Shown here: in pieces, positions 25,864 to 34,883 of the stretch
How the letters are laid out: the number at the start of each line of letters is the position of its first letter
Position numbering within the stretch: the first letter of the stretch is position 1
DNA from: Deltaproteobacteria bacterium
GTDB taxonomy: Bacteria > Myxococcota_A > Polyangia > JAAYKL01
DNA length: 64,000 bases
Assembly: GCA_016936575.1 (NCBI GenBank)
Contig: JAFGXQ010000176.1
Coordinates: forward strand, 1-64,000
Direction: 5' to 3'
Notes under the pieces: generated by a model
Told to the model about the DNA's origin: nothing
What the model saw: only the letters and a program-made list of their open reading frames with translations
The model's database searches: none
Made by a program: the position numbers and the translations under genes

Positions 25864-26823
25864 TTAGTCCTTGTAATTCGCGGCGAACAGACTGCTGAGG
25901 GATTCTCCCAGGTGAATACGTCTGAGCGCTTCGCCGAGTATTTTACCACATGAAACCACTTCTATTCTGGCCCGTTTCTGTTTTTCTTCAGAAACGGGAA
26001 TGGTGTCCGTGACAAATAGTTTGTCGAGAACAGATTTCTCCAGACGGTCGATGGCCGGTCCGGAGAGAACGCCGTGTGTAATTGCCGCCATGACCCGTTT
26101 GGCGCCTGCCTCTTTTATCGCTGCTGCACCGCTGCACAGCGTTCCTGCTGTGTCAATCATATCATCGACGATGATACAATTGGTATCTTTGACATCACCG
26201 ATGATGTGCATAACCGCGCATTCATTTGCCTGGGGACGCCGCTTGTCGATGATAGCCAGGTTGGCGTTGAGAATTTTTGCAAAACTGCGAGCCCTTGGAA
26301 CACCTCCGGCGTCCGGAGATACGATCACCACGTCTTCGGTGACCTGACTTTTAATGTGGTCGCAAAGTACTTCGAGCCCATACAGATTATCAAACGGAAT
26401 ATCGAAGAATCCTTGGATTTGTCCCGCGTGCAGATCGAGAGAAACAACGCGATCCACACCGGCTGCGGTCAACAGATTGGCTACCAGCTTGGCGGTGATG
26501 GGAGTGCGGGGAGAAACTTTTCGATCTTGTCGAGCATACCCGTAATAGGGTGTCACTGCAGTCACCGATGCGGCCGAGGAGCGATTCAGCGCGTCGATGA
26601 TTACCAATAACTCCATTAGGTTGTCGTTGACGGGGGGGCACGTGGGCTGTACGACAAACACATGCACTCCGCGAACGCTTTCTTCTATCTGTGCGAAAAT
26701 TTCGCCGTCAGAAAAACGTCGTACAGTAGCCGCACAAAGCGGAATCCCCGATGACTCACTGATTTTCTGGGCCAAAGGCATATTTGCAGTGCCGGCAATG
26801 AGGAGTGTCTTTTGCATGTCCAT
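25864..26823 (-). CDS. prs: Ribose-phosphate pyrophosphokinase
   Basis: 319 aa, full length. It makes PRPP from ribose-5-phosphate and ATP. Seen are the flexible ATP loop region YYGYARQDRK, the metal/His region VVSLDLHAGQIQGFFDIP and the PRPP-binding loop CIIVDDMIDTAGT. The start at 26823 has AAGGAG 8 nt upstream; the frame is open farther but includes the tRNA flank. It lies directly downstream of tRNA-Gln, a common arrangement with prs-rplY-pth. Confidence 0.96.
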   Translation of the reverse strand: MDMQKTLLIAGTANMPLAQKISESSGIPLCAATVRRFSDGEIFAQIEESVRGVHVFVVQPTCPPVNDNLMELLVIIDALNRSSAASVTAVTPYYGYARQDRKVSPRTPITAKLVANLLTAAGVDRVVSLDLHAGQIQGFFDIPFDNLYGLEVLCDHIKSQVTEDVVIVSPDAGGVPRARSFAKILNANLAIIDKRRPQANECAVMHIIGDVKDTNCIIVDDMIDTAGTLCSGAAAIKEAGAKRVMAAITHGVLSGPAIDRLEKSVLDKLFVTDTIPVSEEKQKRARIEVVSCGKILGEALRRIHLGESLSSLFAANYKD

Positions 26824-26851
26824 TTGTGAATCTCCTTGATGTGTCGAAGGC

Positions 26852-26869
26852 AAAAAAAAAGCCCTCGCC
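26852..26869 (-). terminator. tRNA-Gln trailer: GGCGAGG stem arm and U9 run
   Basis: On the minus strand the tRNA is followed by GCT, GGCGAGG (26863-26869), GC and nine T. GGCGAGG has an exact complement CCTCGCC at 26956-26962, just 5' of the tRNA, so the pre-tRNA may be closed by a 7-bp outer stem that ends at the U-run. It may terminate or attenuate transcription into prs, whose ATG is only 28 nt further on. Confidence 0.5.
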
Positions 26870-26872
26870 AGC

Positions 26873-26944
26873 TGGGACGGCAGGACTCGAACCTGCAATG
26901 ACAGGTACCAAAAACCTGGGGCCTACCAATTGGCCTACGTCCCA
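26873..26944 (-). tRNA. tRNA-Gln (TTG)
   Basis: 72 nt cloverleaf: acceptor TGGGACG/CGTCCCA with the U1-A72 pair typical of tRNA-Gln, anticodon stem CAGGT/ACCTG, loop TTTTGGT with anticodon TTG, and T arm GCAGG-TTCGAGT-CCTGC. No CCA is encoded. A likely promoter lies about 105 bp upstream. Confidence 0.95.
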
Positions 26945-26984
26945 ATAAAGGTCAAGGCGAGGACCGATAAGGGCTTGAAGATGT

Positions 26985-27049
26985 TATCATCCGGGCCCGC
27001 CTACCTCAACTTGAGGCCTTCGGTTCGCGCCGGTATCACCTGGAACAGG
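26985..27049 (-). ncRNA. Unrecognised structured leader of the tRNA-Gln/prs transcript
   Basis: Between the likely start site and the tRNA the minus strand holds several short self-complementary segments: CCTG-TTC-CAGG (27039-27049), CCTCA-AGT-TGAGG (27004-27016) and GGGCCC (26993-26998). No riboswitch or tRNA pattern I know fits. It may be simple leader processed from the tRNA. Confidence 0.25.
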
Positions 27050-27078
27050 CGTCTACCATTGTGATTGCACCGTGTCAA
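27050..27078 (-). promoter_or_regulatory. Likely promoter of tRNA-Gln and prs
   Basis: Perfect -35 TTGACA (27073-27078), 17-bp spacer ending in TGG (extended -10) and -10 TAGACG (27050-27055) on the minus strand. The same layout is seen before tRNA-Pro and, more weakly, tRNA-Val in this window. Confidence 0.6.
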
Positions 27079-27190
27079 ATGAAAAAAAGATAAAATAGTT
27101 ATGTGTATTTTTTTTGGGTTTTTCAAATAGTGAAGGCGATCGAGTTGAGATGCATACGGTTTCGAGGGTGGGTATTTCGGTGGGGCTGGC

Positions 27191-28957
27191 TTACAGCTCA
27201 GGCTGCGTTTTCGGTTGCGGCTGCGATACCGTAGGGGCTTTTGACGTAGCGGGAAGATCTGCTTTTTGGGGGCGCATGGCCTTGATTGGTTTTTTCAATG
27301 CGGGTGGTGTTCCTCCGCAGGATCCCATCGGTACGGGGGATAGCGGCGCATCAACGATATCCATGTTCTTTTCGCAATTGGCAATGTCCGCATTTTTCTC
27401 GCAATACGCGTCTTTGATTTGGCGCGGCGCTCGTGCACGCAAATCAAATCGATTGTTCATCAGCCAGCTCGGCGAGCCGGTGAGATTCAGGTCGGACGCC
27501 AGGGTGAAGGATTCGGCGAGCAGTTGTTCTCCTTCTTCGCTTTCCGCACATTTTTTAATGATCGCTGAGGCGATGCCGTCTTTGGCACATTCCTCCCACG
27601 AGTTTTCGTCTTCGCGTCCATGGTTTTTCTGAAACGCATCATTGCGGCAAAGGATATAGTCCATGAACTTGTAGCTTTTCGGGTAGTACTTCTGTGCGCA
27701 AATCTGTCTTTTATCTTCGTTCACTTCACGTTCACCATGCATGGAACTTAACTTGTCGTCCGATACTGTGCCGATAAATTGTAAATGAAAATCGATTTGG
27801 CTGCGGTCGTTGCCGAAGTGATCCAACACGGGTTTCATAGCATTCACAGTGCGAACGCCATAGGGGCAATGACTCATGACGAACAGATCCAGTTTGCCGG
27901 GAATTTCCTGTCTGCAGACTTTGCGGCTGGCGCAGGTTTCGTCTTCACAATCGGTTTTTCCGTTTCCGGTGTTATCGACGCCGTCATCACAGATTTCTGC
28001 GGTTGGATCCCATGGCGGCTTTCCATGTCGTCCGAGTGGATATACGTATTCACCGCTGTCCAGTTTTTCAAAATGTCGCTGAAGGCGGCTGAATCCAGCC
28101 TGTACTTTGGTTACGCTTGCTCCGAATACCGCGATGGGAAGGTACGACTGCCCTGATTTTTCGAATATGGCTTTTCCTTCTTTGTCCGAGTAATCGAGGG
28201 TGCGGATCTCAGCGCCTTCAAACGTATTGCTGACAAAAGCCAGGAATCTTCGCGGGTTACAGGTTCTCCCCTCGCAGCGTTTGTCCGTGATAATCGTTAC
28301 AGGCACCTTAATGGGCTCGGGAATGTTAGCGCAGTATTCCGGTTTGCTGGTAGTAAATTTGTCGCAGATTGCCCGGCCGAAAGAGGCTTCTGTTCTCCCT
28401 CCGGTGTACGGTTCACCCGCAAGGAAGATAGTCGGGCTTCCCTTGGCCTCTTTTCCCTGGGAGTATTTGAATGATTCAACCAGCAGCTTTTTTCCCTCGT
28501 CACCTTCTGCGCAGGTCTTGATGCCGGCGGTGTCAAGTTTTGCCTTTTGGGCGCATTCCTCCCAACCTGTCGGAATCTTTCGCCAATTTTTGACCTGGCA
28601 TTTTAAGAACGAAAGCCACTGGGATTGACTTCCCTCTTTGTGGACACAAAGTTGCAGCATATCTCCCTGAAGTTCGGATTCCCCATGGGATGATTTCCAT
28701 TCGCCGTTTTCTTCTCTGGCGATGTAGTGCACGTTGAAATCCACATTCTCTTCCATTTTTTCAAGAATTGGAAAAAGGGTAGTGAGCACCTTGGCAGACC
28801 AGGTGCATTTGGACATGATGTGAATATCAAGTTTGATTTTCTCTGTAACTACGTTTTTGTTCTGATCTTTTTGTGCATTGGAGTCAGCGTCTCCACCACA
28901 GCCGGACAGAAACGCCAGTGCGAGTACGACAACCAGAAGCTTGAGAACTGTTTTCAT
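27191..28957 (-). CDS. Lipoprotein with tandem GILT/DsbA-like thioredoxin-fold domains
   Basis: 588 aa. Lipoprotein signal ending LSGCGG (Cys20). Domain 1 (about 42-205) starts IHIMSKCTWS (Cys51) and has the cis-Pro loop KGSPTIFLAG. A middle thioredoxin-like segment (about 218-300) holds CEGRTC (228-233). A short Cys-rich stretch (DDGVDNTGNGKTDCEDETC, about 324-342) is a motif common in Myxococcota secreted proteins. Domain 2 (about 355-540) has FVMSHCPYGVRT (Cys364) and cis-Pro TGSPSWL. Both main domains lack the second Cys of CxxC. Each also has several conserved Cys as in gamma-interferon-inducible thiol reductases. Role is likely in envelope thiol chemistry or sensing. GGAG lies 8 nt before the start. 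Confidence 0.78.
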   Translation of the reverse strand: MKTVLKLLVVVLALAFLSGCGGDADSNAQKDQNKNVVTEKIKLDIHIMSKCTWSAKVLTTLFPILEKMEENVDFNVHYIAREENGEWKSSHGESELQGDMLQLCVHKEGSQSQWLSFLKCQVKNWRKIPTGWEECAQKAKLDTAGIKTCAEGDEGKKLLVESFKYSQGKEAKGSPTIFLAGEPYTGGRTEASFGRAICDKFTTSKPEYCANIPEPIKVPVTIITDKRCEGRTCNPRRFLAFVSNTFEGAEIRTLDYSDKEGKAIFEKSGQSYLPIAVFGASVTKVQAGFSRLQRHFEKLDSGEYVYPLGRHGKPPWDPTAEICDDGVDNTGNGKTDCEDETCASRKVCRQEIPGKLDLFVMSHCPYGVRTVNAMKPVLDHFGNDRSQIDFHLQFIGTVSDDKLSSMHGEREVNEDKRQICAQKYYPKSYKFMDYILCRNDAFQKNHGREDENSWEECAKDGIASAIIKKCAESEEGEQLLAESFTLASDLNLTGSPSWLMNNRFDLRARAPRQIKDAYCEKNADIANCEKNMDIVDAPLSPVPMGSCGGTPPALKKPIKAMRPQKADLPATSKAPTVSQPQPKTQPEL

Positions 28958-29158
28958 TTTCCTGTCTCCTCATTTGTTCGCGATGACATTCGCGACGCTA
29001 TCAGCGACGCGCTCGTGCGTCATCAAGCAGACCGCGGAACAACCACATGTGCAATCGGCAAAAACCGCTGCTCACGTGTACCGTACGGTTCATCGCTCTT
29101 TAATCGTAAATATGAGAATATGTCAAGCGATGGGTGACTTATTGAACGGATTGCGATG

Positions 29159-31195
29159 TTAATCGGTATGCCAAGGAATCGAGGGGGCGTCACAGGTCCA
29201 TAAACCGGATTCAATTCCTAAAAATAATGTTTTTCCAATAACTTGGGAGGTGTCGTTGGGATGAAAGGCCAATTCAGATACTGAACACCAGTCTTGAACT
29301 GCGCGGAATTTTTCATCGAACGGGTGCGGAAGTCTCAGTCGGTCAATCAATTGGTGAATCATGTGTGATGGAGATACACTGCGCATTTCGAGCTTCTGAT
29401 ATATTTCATCGGTATCCATCTCATCGGCTCGATGAAGCAGGTAATCTCTAACAAAACTTACCAGGTCCAACTGAACTTCCAGTACTCCCTGGCGTACTTC
29501 CACACCCTCAAAAAATTCATATTTCCCAGATTGCCAACGAACGAGATCATTCAATCGTTGGGTAATCTGACCACTGATATGCTTGAACAAATCGACTGCA
29601 GTGAGCATGCCGAGTGCAATTAGTGTATCTCCTAAGTGCCCATGAAATTTTGGTAAAAGAGCGAGGGCCATTTCGAGTTCCATGCGTTCGACAACGCCGT
29701 TTTCTACCAGATATTCTCCCAACAGCTCAGACGATTCATTCGAACCGACATATACCGCCTGGCCGTTTCTGATATACACCTCTTTGCGGCGACCGTTCAG
29801 TTCACAGATGAGCGCCCCTGTATCATTGGATGCAGCCAGGGTAAGCAGAATATTGGATGGAGATTCCATTTCAAGGAGTCCCCGCCGTTTCGGCATATTC
29901 ACTTCTTCAGTCGTGGATGTCGGGGTGTACACCGGAAGATGTCGCACCAGTTCTTCGAATTCCTTGGCGGGTGAGAAGCTGCGGCCGTCTTTGGAGATGG
30001 GAGTGTCGCCGGATATTTTGTCGCTGTAAATAAGTTCGACGATATGGGCGAACGCCGTGGGGCCGATGGAGGTGCCGTCCGTGATATGCGCCCAGTATTT
30101 TCCCTGGCCGGTGCGCTGTTCGAAGTCCATGGTAACCGGAGTACCATCACTTTCTGTAATAATTTTTATGGCATCGACTGCGGTGACACCGTCGGGTTTG
30201 GTGGTTTGAACACCAAGTATCTCTTCGCCCGCCAGCGTTTGCGCAATCGCGCCGATGTCGGAGGTGATATCTTTTTGCGAATCGCCAAGTTCCAGTATCT
30301 GTTGGATTTTTGCTGCGAACTGGCCTTGAGAAATCTGCTTGTCCAGCGTAGTTTCGTACACCATGAGCGCTTCGCTGAATTCGGAGGCCGTGCGATATCT
30401 ATCGGCTGGATTCCGCGCCAGCGCGCCTTCAAGGATTTGCCGCAACCCGTCCGGAATTTTTTCGGCGTTTTTTTCAAGTCGCTCCAGTCGGCCGTCGCGT
30501 ATATCCAGCATGATGCTGAGCTGACTCGTTCCGGTGAACAGCTGTTGCTGAATGAGAAGTTCTGTCAACACTACACCGGCGGAATATACATCCGCGCGCA
30601 TATCCACTGGACGACCCTCTACCTGTTCAGGAGCCATGTACCCGTATTTGCCTTTGGGAATGATTTGCACCGCGCGAAAGCGAGTTGACTCGATTCGGGC
30701 GATGCCGAAGTCTCCCAGCTTCACGTTGCCGCTTCGAGAGAGATAAATATTGGAAGGCGTTAAATCCCGGTGCACCACTTGCAGCAGTTCGCCGTTTACA
30801 TCGCGAACGTTGTGTGCGTACGCCAACGCATCGAGGACCTGGCGAATAATATATACGGCAACGCCGACGTGCTTGTCTTCCCAATGTTCGCTTCGTTTGG
30901 CAAAGCGCCAGCAGTCCAGTCCGTCAACAAATTCCATCACCATAAACAGTCGGCCGTCTTCCTCGCCGAATTCCAATACCCGAACGATATTGGGGTGGTG
31001 CATATGCGCCGCCAGCTGAGCCTCATTTAAAAACATGGCTACGAAACGTTCATCGTGCGCGAGGTTGGGAAGGATTCTTTTTACGACAACGGGTGCATCG
31101 TCTGCCGGAGAGTTTATGTGTGTAGCCAAAAATATTTCGGCCATTCCTCCATGCGCCAGTTTTTTAGTGAGACGGTATTTCCCGATTGTTTCCAT
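29159..31195 (-). CDS. Ser/Thr protein kinase with GYF_2-like and DUF4388-like domains
   Basis: 678 aa, no membrane segment. Hanks-type kinase at about 7-275: glycine loop AHGGMAE (14-20), Lys39, Glu58, HRD 142-144 (HRDLTPSN), DFG 162-164 and APE 188-190; all catalytic residues are present. Around 375-430 a GYF_2-like module (GKYWAHITDGTSIGPTAF) follows, then a DUF4388/PATAN-like region (about 450-600) with LLTLAASNDTGALICE and VYIRNGQAVYVGS. Such kinases are typical of Myxococcota, where DUF4388 proteins belong to signalling networks. A second GYF_2-like protein is encoded at 37195-38184. Targets unknown. Confidence 0.9.
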   Translation of the reverse strand: METIGKYRLTKKLAHGGMAEIFLATHINSPADDAPVVVKRILPNLAHDERFVAMFLNEAQLAAHMHHPNIVRVLEFGEEDGRLFMVMEFVDGLDCWRFAKRSEHWEDKHVGVAVYIIRQVLDALAYAHNVRDVNGELLQVVHRDLTPSNIYLSRSGNVKLGDFGIARIESTRFRAVQIIPKGKYGYMAPEQVEGRPVDMRADVYSAGVVLTELLIQQQLFTGTSQLSIMLDIRDGRLERLEKNAEKIPDGLRQILEGALARNPADRYRTASEFSEALMVYETTLDKQISQGQFAAKIQQILELGDSQKDITSDIGAIAQTLAGEEILGVQTTKPDGVTAVDAIKIITESDGTPVTMDFEQRTGQGKYWAHITDGTSIGPTAFAHIVELIYSDKISGDTPISKDGRSFSPAKEFEELVRHLPVYTPTSTTEEVNMPKRRGLLEMESPSNILLTLAASNDTGALICELNGRRKEVYIRNGQAVYVGSNESSELLGEYLVENGVVERMELEMALALLPKFHGHLGDTLIALGMLTAVDLFKHISGQITQRLNDLVRWQSGKYEFFEGVEVRQGVLEVQLDLVSFVRDYLLHRADEMDTDEIYQKLEMRSVSPSHMIHQLIDRLRLPHPFDEKFRAVQDWCSVSELAFHPNDTSQVIGKTLFLGIESGLWTCDAPSIPWHTD

Positions 31196-31278
31196 ATTAT
31201 CAACTACTTTAAAATTTATTTTGCTGCAGTCACATTTATAGTAAGTGTAACATCAACTCGGGTTTTGCAAATATTAAA

Positions 31279-32556
31279 ATGGGAGATTTATTGTTAATGG
31301 AATGCGAAAAAATCGACTTTGATATTCCGTTTGGCGTCCGGAAAATTTGCAAGATTCTTCAGGAAAACGGTGAGGACGGCTTTCTGGTAGGCGGGTCCGT
31401 TCGCGACCTGTTGCTTGGGGTGCCGCCCGGTGATTTTGACTTGGCATCCACCGCAACCCCAGAAAAAATGATGTCACTGTTTCGCCGGGTGATTCCTACC
31501 GGCATAGATCATGGAACGGTTACCGTAGTGATAAAAAAAAATACCTTCGAGGTGACTACACTGCGCTCGGAACAGGGATACACAGACGGTCGTCATCCGG
31601 ATTCTGTGAAATACGTCACAGACATTGTCGAGGATTTGTCGCGTCGGGATTTCACCGTAAATGCAATTGCGTGGAATCCGTTGACAAAAGAATTGTTCGA
31701 TCCATTCGGCGGACGAGGCGATTTGTCGGCGAGAATATTGCGAGCGGTGGGGGACGCGCATGTGCGTTTTGAGGAGGACGGACTCAGAATTATGCGGGCG
31801 GCGCGTTTCGCAGCCACATTGGAATTCGAGCTTGAAGCGTCTACGTTGAATGCAATTTCCGGGGCGGCGTATCGGTTGGAAAATGTTTCTGTAGAACGCA
31901 AACGGGTGGAGCTGCAGAAACTGCTTCTGGCGGTGAGGCCCTCTTGTGGGTTGCGTGTGATGGCGGAACACAATATTTTCAAATACATATGTCGGGATGG
32001 AGTTGGTGCGGATACACCTCAATCCTGGCAGACGTTATATCAACGCGTGGATGCCGTACCGGCCAGCTTTCATCTTCGTTTGGCAGCACTGTTTTTACGC
32101 GTACCCCCGGTACATTTGAATGCCTGGCTGGAGCACTTTCTGATAGACAAGCGAACCAAGAAACGGGTGCTGTCACTATGCGTGCTTTTTCCCGTGCCGT
32201 TTCAGCCGGAGTGGTCGGATGCAGAAGTGCGTCGATTTCTGTCTTGCGTGGGAAAAGAGCATTACGGTGATTTTCTGTCGTTGTTTGTCGCTCAGGAAGA
32301 GGCAGATAACGGAAACCGGATTGCGGCGAGACAGTTCGATGAGCGGGTGAAATCCATCGATGGATTGGGGAGTCCCTTGACAATCAGTGAGCTGGCTGTT
32401 TCAGGAAAGGATTTAATTTCTGTGTTCGGCCTTTCTCCTGGGCGGCAAATCGGAGTGATGCTGGAGCGATTGCTGCAACGGGTTTTGGAAACGCCGGCGG
32501 AGAATTCGAAAGAGAGACTGGTGGCGATTGCCAAAACGTTTCTATCGGATAGTTAA
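31279..32556 (+). CDS. tRNA nucleotidyltransferase/poly(A) polymerase family protein
   Basis: 425 aa, class II nucleotidyltransferase. Motifs: GGSVRDLLLG (about 37-46), the metal-binding DFDLAST, the RRDFTVNAIAW block and the EEDGLRIMRAARFAATL segment. These enzymes either add CCA to tRNA 3' ends or polyadenylate RNA; since the tRNA-Gln gene here lacks an encoded CCA, CCA addition must exist in this cell, and this protein is a candidate. Two starts are possible: ATG 31279 without ribosome site, or ATG 31297 with GGGAG 11 nt upstream. Divergent from the kinase gene. Confidence 0.88.
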   Translation: MGDLLLMECEKIDFDIPFGVRKICKILQENGEDGFLVGGSVRDLLLGVPPGDFDLASTATPEKMMSLFRRVIPTGIDHGTVTVVIKKNTFEVTTLRSEQGYTDGRHPDSVKYVTDIVEDLSRRDFTVNAIAWNPLTKELFDPFGGRGDLSARILRAVGDAHVRFEEDGLRIMRAARFAATLEFELEASTLNAISGAAYRLENVSVERKRVELQKLLLAVRPSCGLRVMAEHNIFKYICRDGVGADTPQSWQTLYQRVDAVPASFHLRLAALFLRVPPVHLNAWLEHFLIDKRTKKRVLSLCVLFPVPFQPEWSDAEVRRFLSCVGKEHYGDFLSLFVAQEEADNGNRIAARQFDERVKSIDGLGSPLTISELAVSGKDLISVFGLSPGRQIGVMLERLLQRVLETPAENSKERLVAIAKTFLSDS

Positions 32557-32632
32557 GAATTCTGTACTTTGGGGTACCGGTTTGGCCGCAAATTGCGTAA
32601 GATGATTTTAGAAGGCTGTTTTAGGAGGCCGA

Positions 32633-34879
32633 ATGTTTTTTGCTTACAAATATAATTGTACCTTACGCTTCTTTTTTTTACTGATATTTTCGGCGGTGCC
32701 TCTTGTCGCAGGATGCGGCAATAAAACCGGAATTTCAGCGTATTGTGTCACCAATGAAGAGTGTGCGTCGGGGCAAGTTTGTTTGGATGGGACGTGCCAG
32801 ACGTTGAATGTTGATTCCGAGCCGATTTTGATAGACACCAACTCTGAAACATCTACTGATGCCGATATCGATACAGACGCCGATACCGATACAGACGCCG
32901 ATACCGATACAGACGCCGATACCGATGCGGACACCGATACCGATGCCGACACGGATACCGATGCGGATGCGGACACGGATGCGGATTCTGATGCGGACAC
33001 GGATTCGGATACGGATACCGATACGGACGCGGATACCGATACCGATACGGATTCTGATACCGATACGGACGCGGATACCGATACAAATACGGACACGGAT
33101 TCGGATACGGGTTCGGATACCGATACCGGAACAGAAGATGCCTGCGCAACTGCGGTGTGCGATACGCCGCCCGCAGCGCAATGCGCCAGTGATTACATTT
33201 TAACCGAGTTTGATCAGCATGGAGAATGTTTGAATGGCATCTGTTATTACGCGTATACCGAAAGTTGGTGCGAGTTTGGCTGCACCGCAACGGAGGAAGC
33301 GGCTGTCTGTGTTCCGGATGCGTGCGAGAACGTGGCGTGTGTGACTGAGCCCGATGATGCGTGTGACGGTGAGTCTGTGTTGAAACGATATGCGGAAGAA
33401 GGGGAATGCCTGTATGGCGATTGCAACTACGCGTACGAACTGATTCCTTGCGAGATGGGGTGTGTGGTTCAGACGGGAAATGATGTTTGCTCCGGTGACC
33501 CGTGTGAAGGGGTGGTGTGTGATGCAGTGCCTGACGATGTGTGTGAATCCGCTGATTCTTTGTGGCAATACACCGGCCACGGCGAGTGTTTTGATGGCGG
33601 TTGTGAGTACGACCACATAACTGCCGACTGCGCGTTCGGGTGTCAGGAAGAAAGTGGTGACGATGTTTGCGCACCTGATCCGTGCGACGGCGTGGTGTGT
33701 GACAACGCACCCGATGATGAATGTGATGAAAACGGCAATCTGCAGAAGTACCCTGCCGTGGGGATATGCAGCAACGGAGAATGCGAATATGTGTTCCAAA
33801 CCATTCTGTGTGAACTCGGCTGTGGTGCGCAGAGTGGAGACGATGCGTGTCTCAACGATACCGATTCGGGAACAGATTCGGGCACAGATACGGCGACAGA
33901 TTCGGAAACAGACAGCGATACCGGCATTGTTCAGATTTGTGGGAACGCATTTGATGACTACGATGGAGACGGGTACACGGAACAGAACGGTGACTGTGAT
34001 GATTGCAACGAATGGGTGGGGCCGATGGCTTTGGAAGTTCCTGCCAACAACATTGACGATGATTGCGACGGCGCACAGGACGAGCCGATTTCTCCATGTG
34101 ATTGCGGAGATGACGCGGATTGGGTCGCAGCTATGGACTTGTGTGACGCCAAGTATTACTTCAGCCAGAGCACATCCCATGCCTCAGGGAAAGACCCGGC
34201 GGTGCTCGGCGCATTGGATGTGATTTCGTATTACGGAGATGCAAGCAATGATCTGGGTGTGAAGGCAGGTTGCAAGTATGCGGTGTTGTCCACGGGTTCC
34301 ATTCATTCCGGCATACCGCAGGAGGGACATGATTGGATGGCGACAAGCGTTGACCCTGCCCCTGAATATAATGGGTACACACCGTTGGGGAGCGACGGCG
34401 CAACAACATTCGACACGGTGCAGCTTTACGTTGCCCTGTTTGTTCCCGCGAATGCCCGCGGTTTTTCGTTTGATTTTATTTATATGAGCACAGAGTATCC
34501 CGAATATGTGGGAGATTTGTACAACGATGCGTTTTACGCAATCATTCAATCGGAAGGAACCAATAACTGGGCAACGACCAATATCGCTTTTGATCAAACA
34601 CCACAACAAAATGAAATCTGCGTCAACTCCGCTTTTTTTGAAGACCCGCCGGAGACCAGTCTGGAAGGAACCGGCTTCGGCTGGGACAGTGCAGAGAATA
34701 TGCACATCGGCGGATCCACCGGTTGGTATCAGACGGCGTGGCCGGTCGAACCCAATTCGGTGTTTTATCTGACATTTTCCATTCATGACGAAGCGGACGG
34801 GTTGTACGATTCGCTGGTTATCATTGATAATTTTCAATGGCTTCTTACCGAGCCTGTGGGAACCACAACCCAGTTGTAA
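32633..34879 (+). CDS. Large Asp/Thr-linker, Cys-rich lipoprotein with choice-of-anchor L-like C-terminus
   Basis: 748 aa. Lipoprotein signal ending LVAGCGN (Cys about 28) and a short Cys-rich EGF-like part (NEECASGQVCLDGTCQ). A linker of about 90 residues follows, made almost only of Asp, Thr, Ala and Ser (about 75-165). Next come four tandem Cys-rich units of about 55 aa, each with a C-V-C...DDxC...GEC...C-Y...C-GC pattern. After a second short linker comes an MYXO-type segment (DGDGYTEQNGDCDDC). The C-terminal 250 residues (FNAF-type SAFFEDPPETSL, FSIHDEADGLYDSLVIIDNF) resemble choice-of-anchor L domains. It is surface-exposed and probably adhesive; function unknown. AGGAGG precedes the ATG. 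Confidence 0.82.
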   Translation: MFFAYKYNCTLRFFFLLIFSAVPLVAGCGNKTGISAYCVTNEECASGQVCLDGTCQTLNVDSEPILIDTNSETSTDADIDTDADTDTDADTDTDADTDADTDTDADTDTDADADTDADSDADTDSDTDTDTDADTDTDTDSDTDTDADTDTNTDTDSDTGSDTDTGTEDACATAVCDTPPAAQCASDYILTEFDQHGECLNGICYYAYTESWCEFGCTATEEAAVCVPDACENVACVTEPDDACDGESVLKRYAEEGECLYGDCNYAYELIPCEMGCVVQTGNDVCSGDPCEGVVCDAVPDDVCESADSLWQYTGHGECFDGGCEYDHITADCAFGCQEESGDDVCAPDPCDGVVCDNAPDDECDENGNLQKYPAVGICSNGECEYVFQTILCELGCGAQSGDDACLNDTDSGTDSGTDTATDSETDSDTGIVQICGNAFDDYDGDGYTEQNGDCDDCNEWVGPMALEVPANNIDDDCDGAQDEPISPCDCGDDADWVAAMDLCDAKYYFSQSTSHASGKDPAVLGALDVISYYGDASNDLGVKAGCKYAVLSTGSIHSGIPQEGHDWMATSVDPAPEYNGYTPLGSDGATTFDTVQLYVALFVPANARGFSFDFIYMSTEYPEYVGDLYNDAFYAIIQSEGTNNWATTNIAFDQTPQQNEICVNSAFFEDPPETSLEGTGFGWDSAENMHIGGSTGWYQTAWPVEPNSVFYLTFSIHDEADGLYDSLVIIDNFQWLLTEPVGTTTQL
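32857..33135 (+). repeat. Low-complexity GAYACN/GAYGCN coding repeat
   Basis: A run of 6- and 12-bp units alternating Asp codons with Thr, Ala or Ser codons, coding for the long linker of the lipoprotein. Units are imperfect, with varied third bases, which suggests selection for the peptide rather than a recent slippage product. Confidence 0.85.
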
Positions 34880-34883
34880 TCTC

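Noticed and set aside
26985-27066. Second tRNA gene upstream of tRNA-Gln
   Set aside because: A GGTTCGCGCC segment looks like a T arm, but no acceptor or anticodon stem can be built around it.
32857-33135. DNA satellite or CRISPR-like repeat
   Set aside because: The tract is in frame within a lipoprotein gene and encodes a D/T/A/S linker; units have no spacers.
34785-34883. N-terminal extension of the PHP phosphatase inside the lipoprotein gene
   Set aside because: This 33-codon piece overlaps the lipoprotein coding region in another frame and has no ribosome site; ATG 34884 gives the normal family start.
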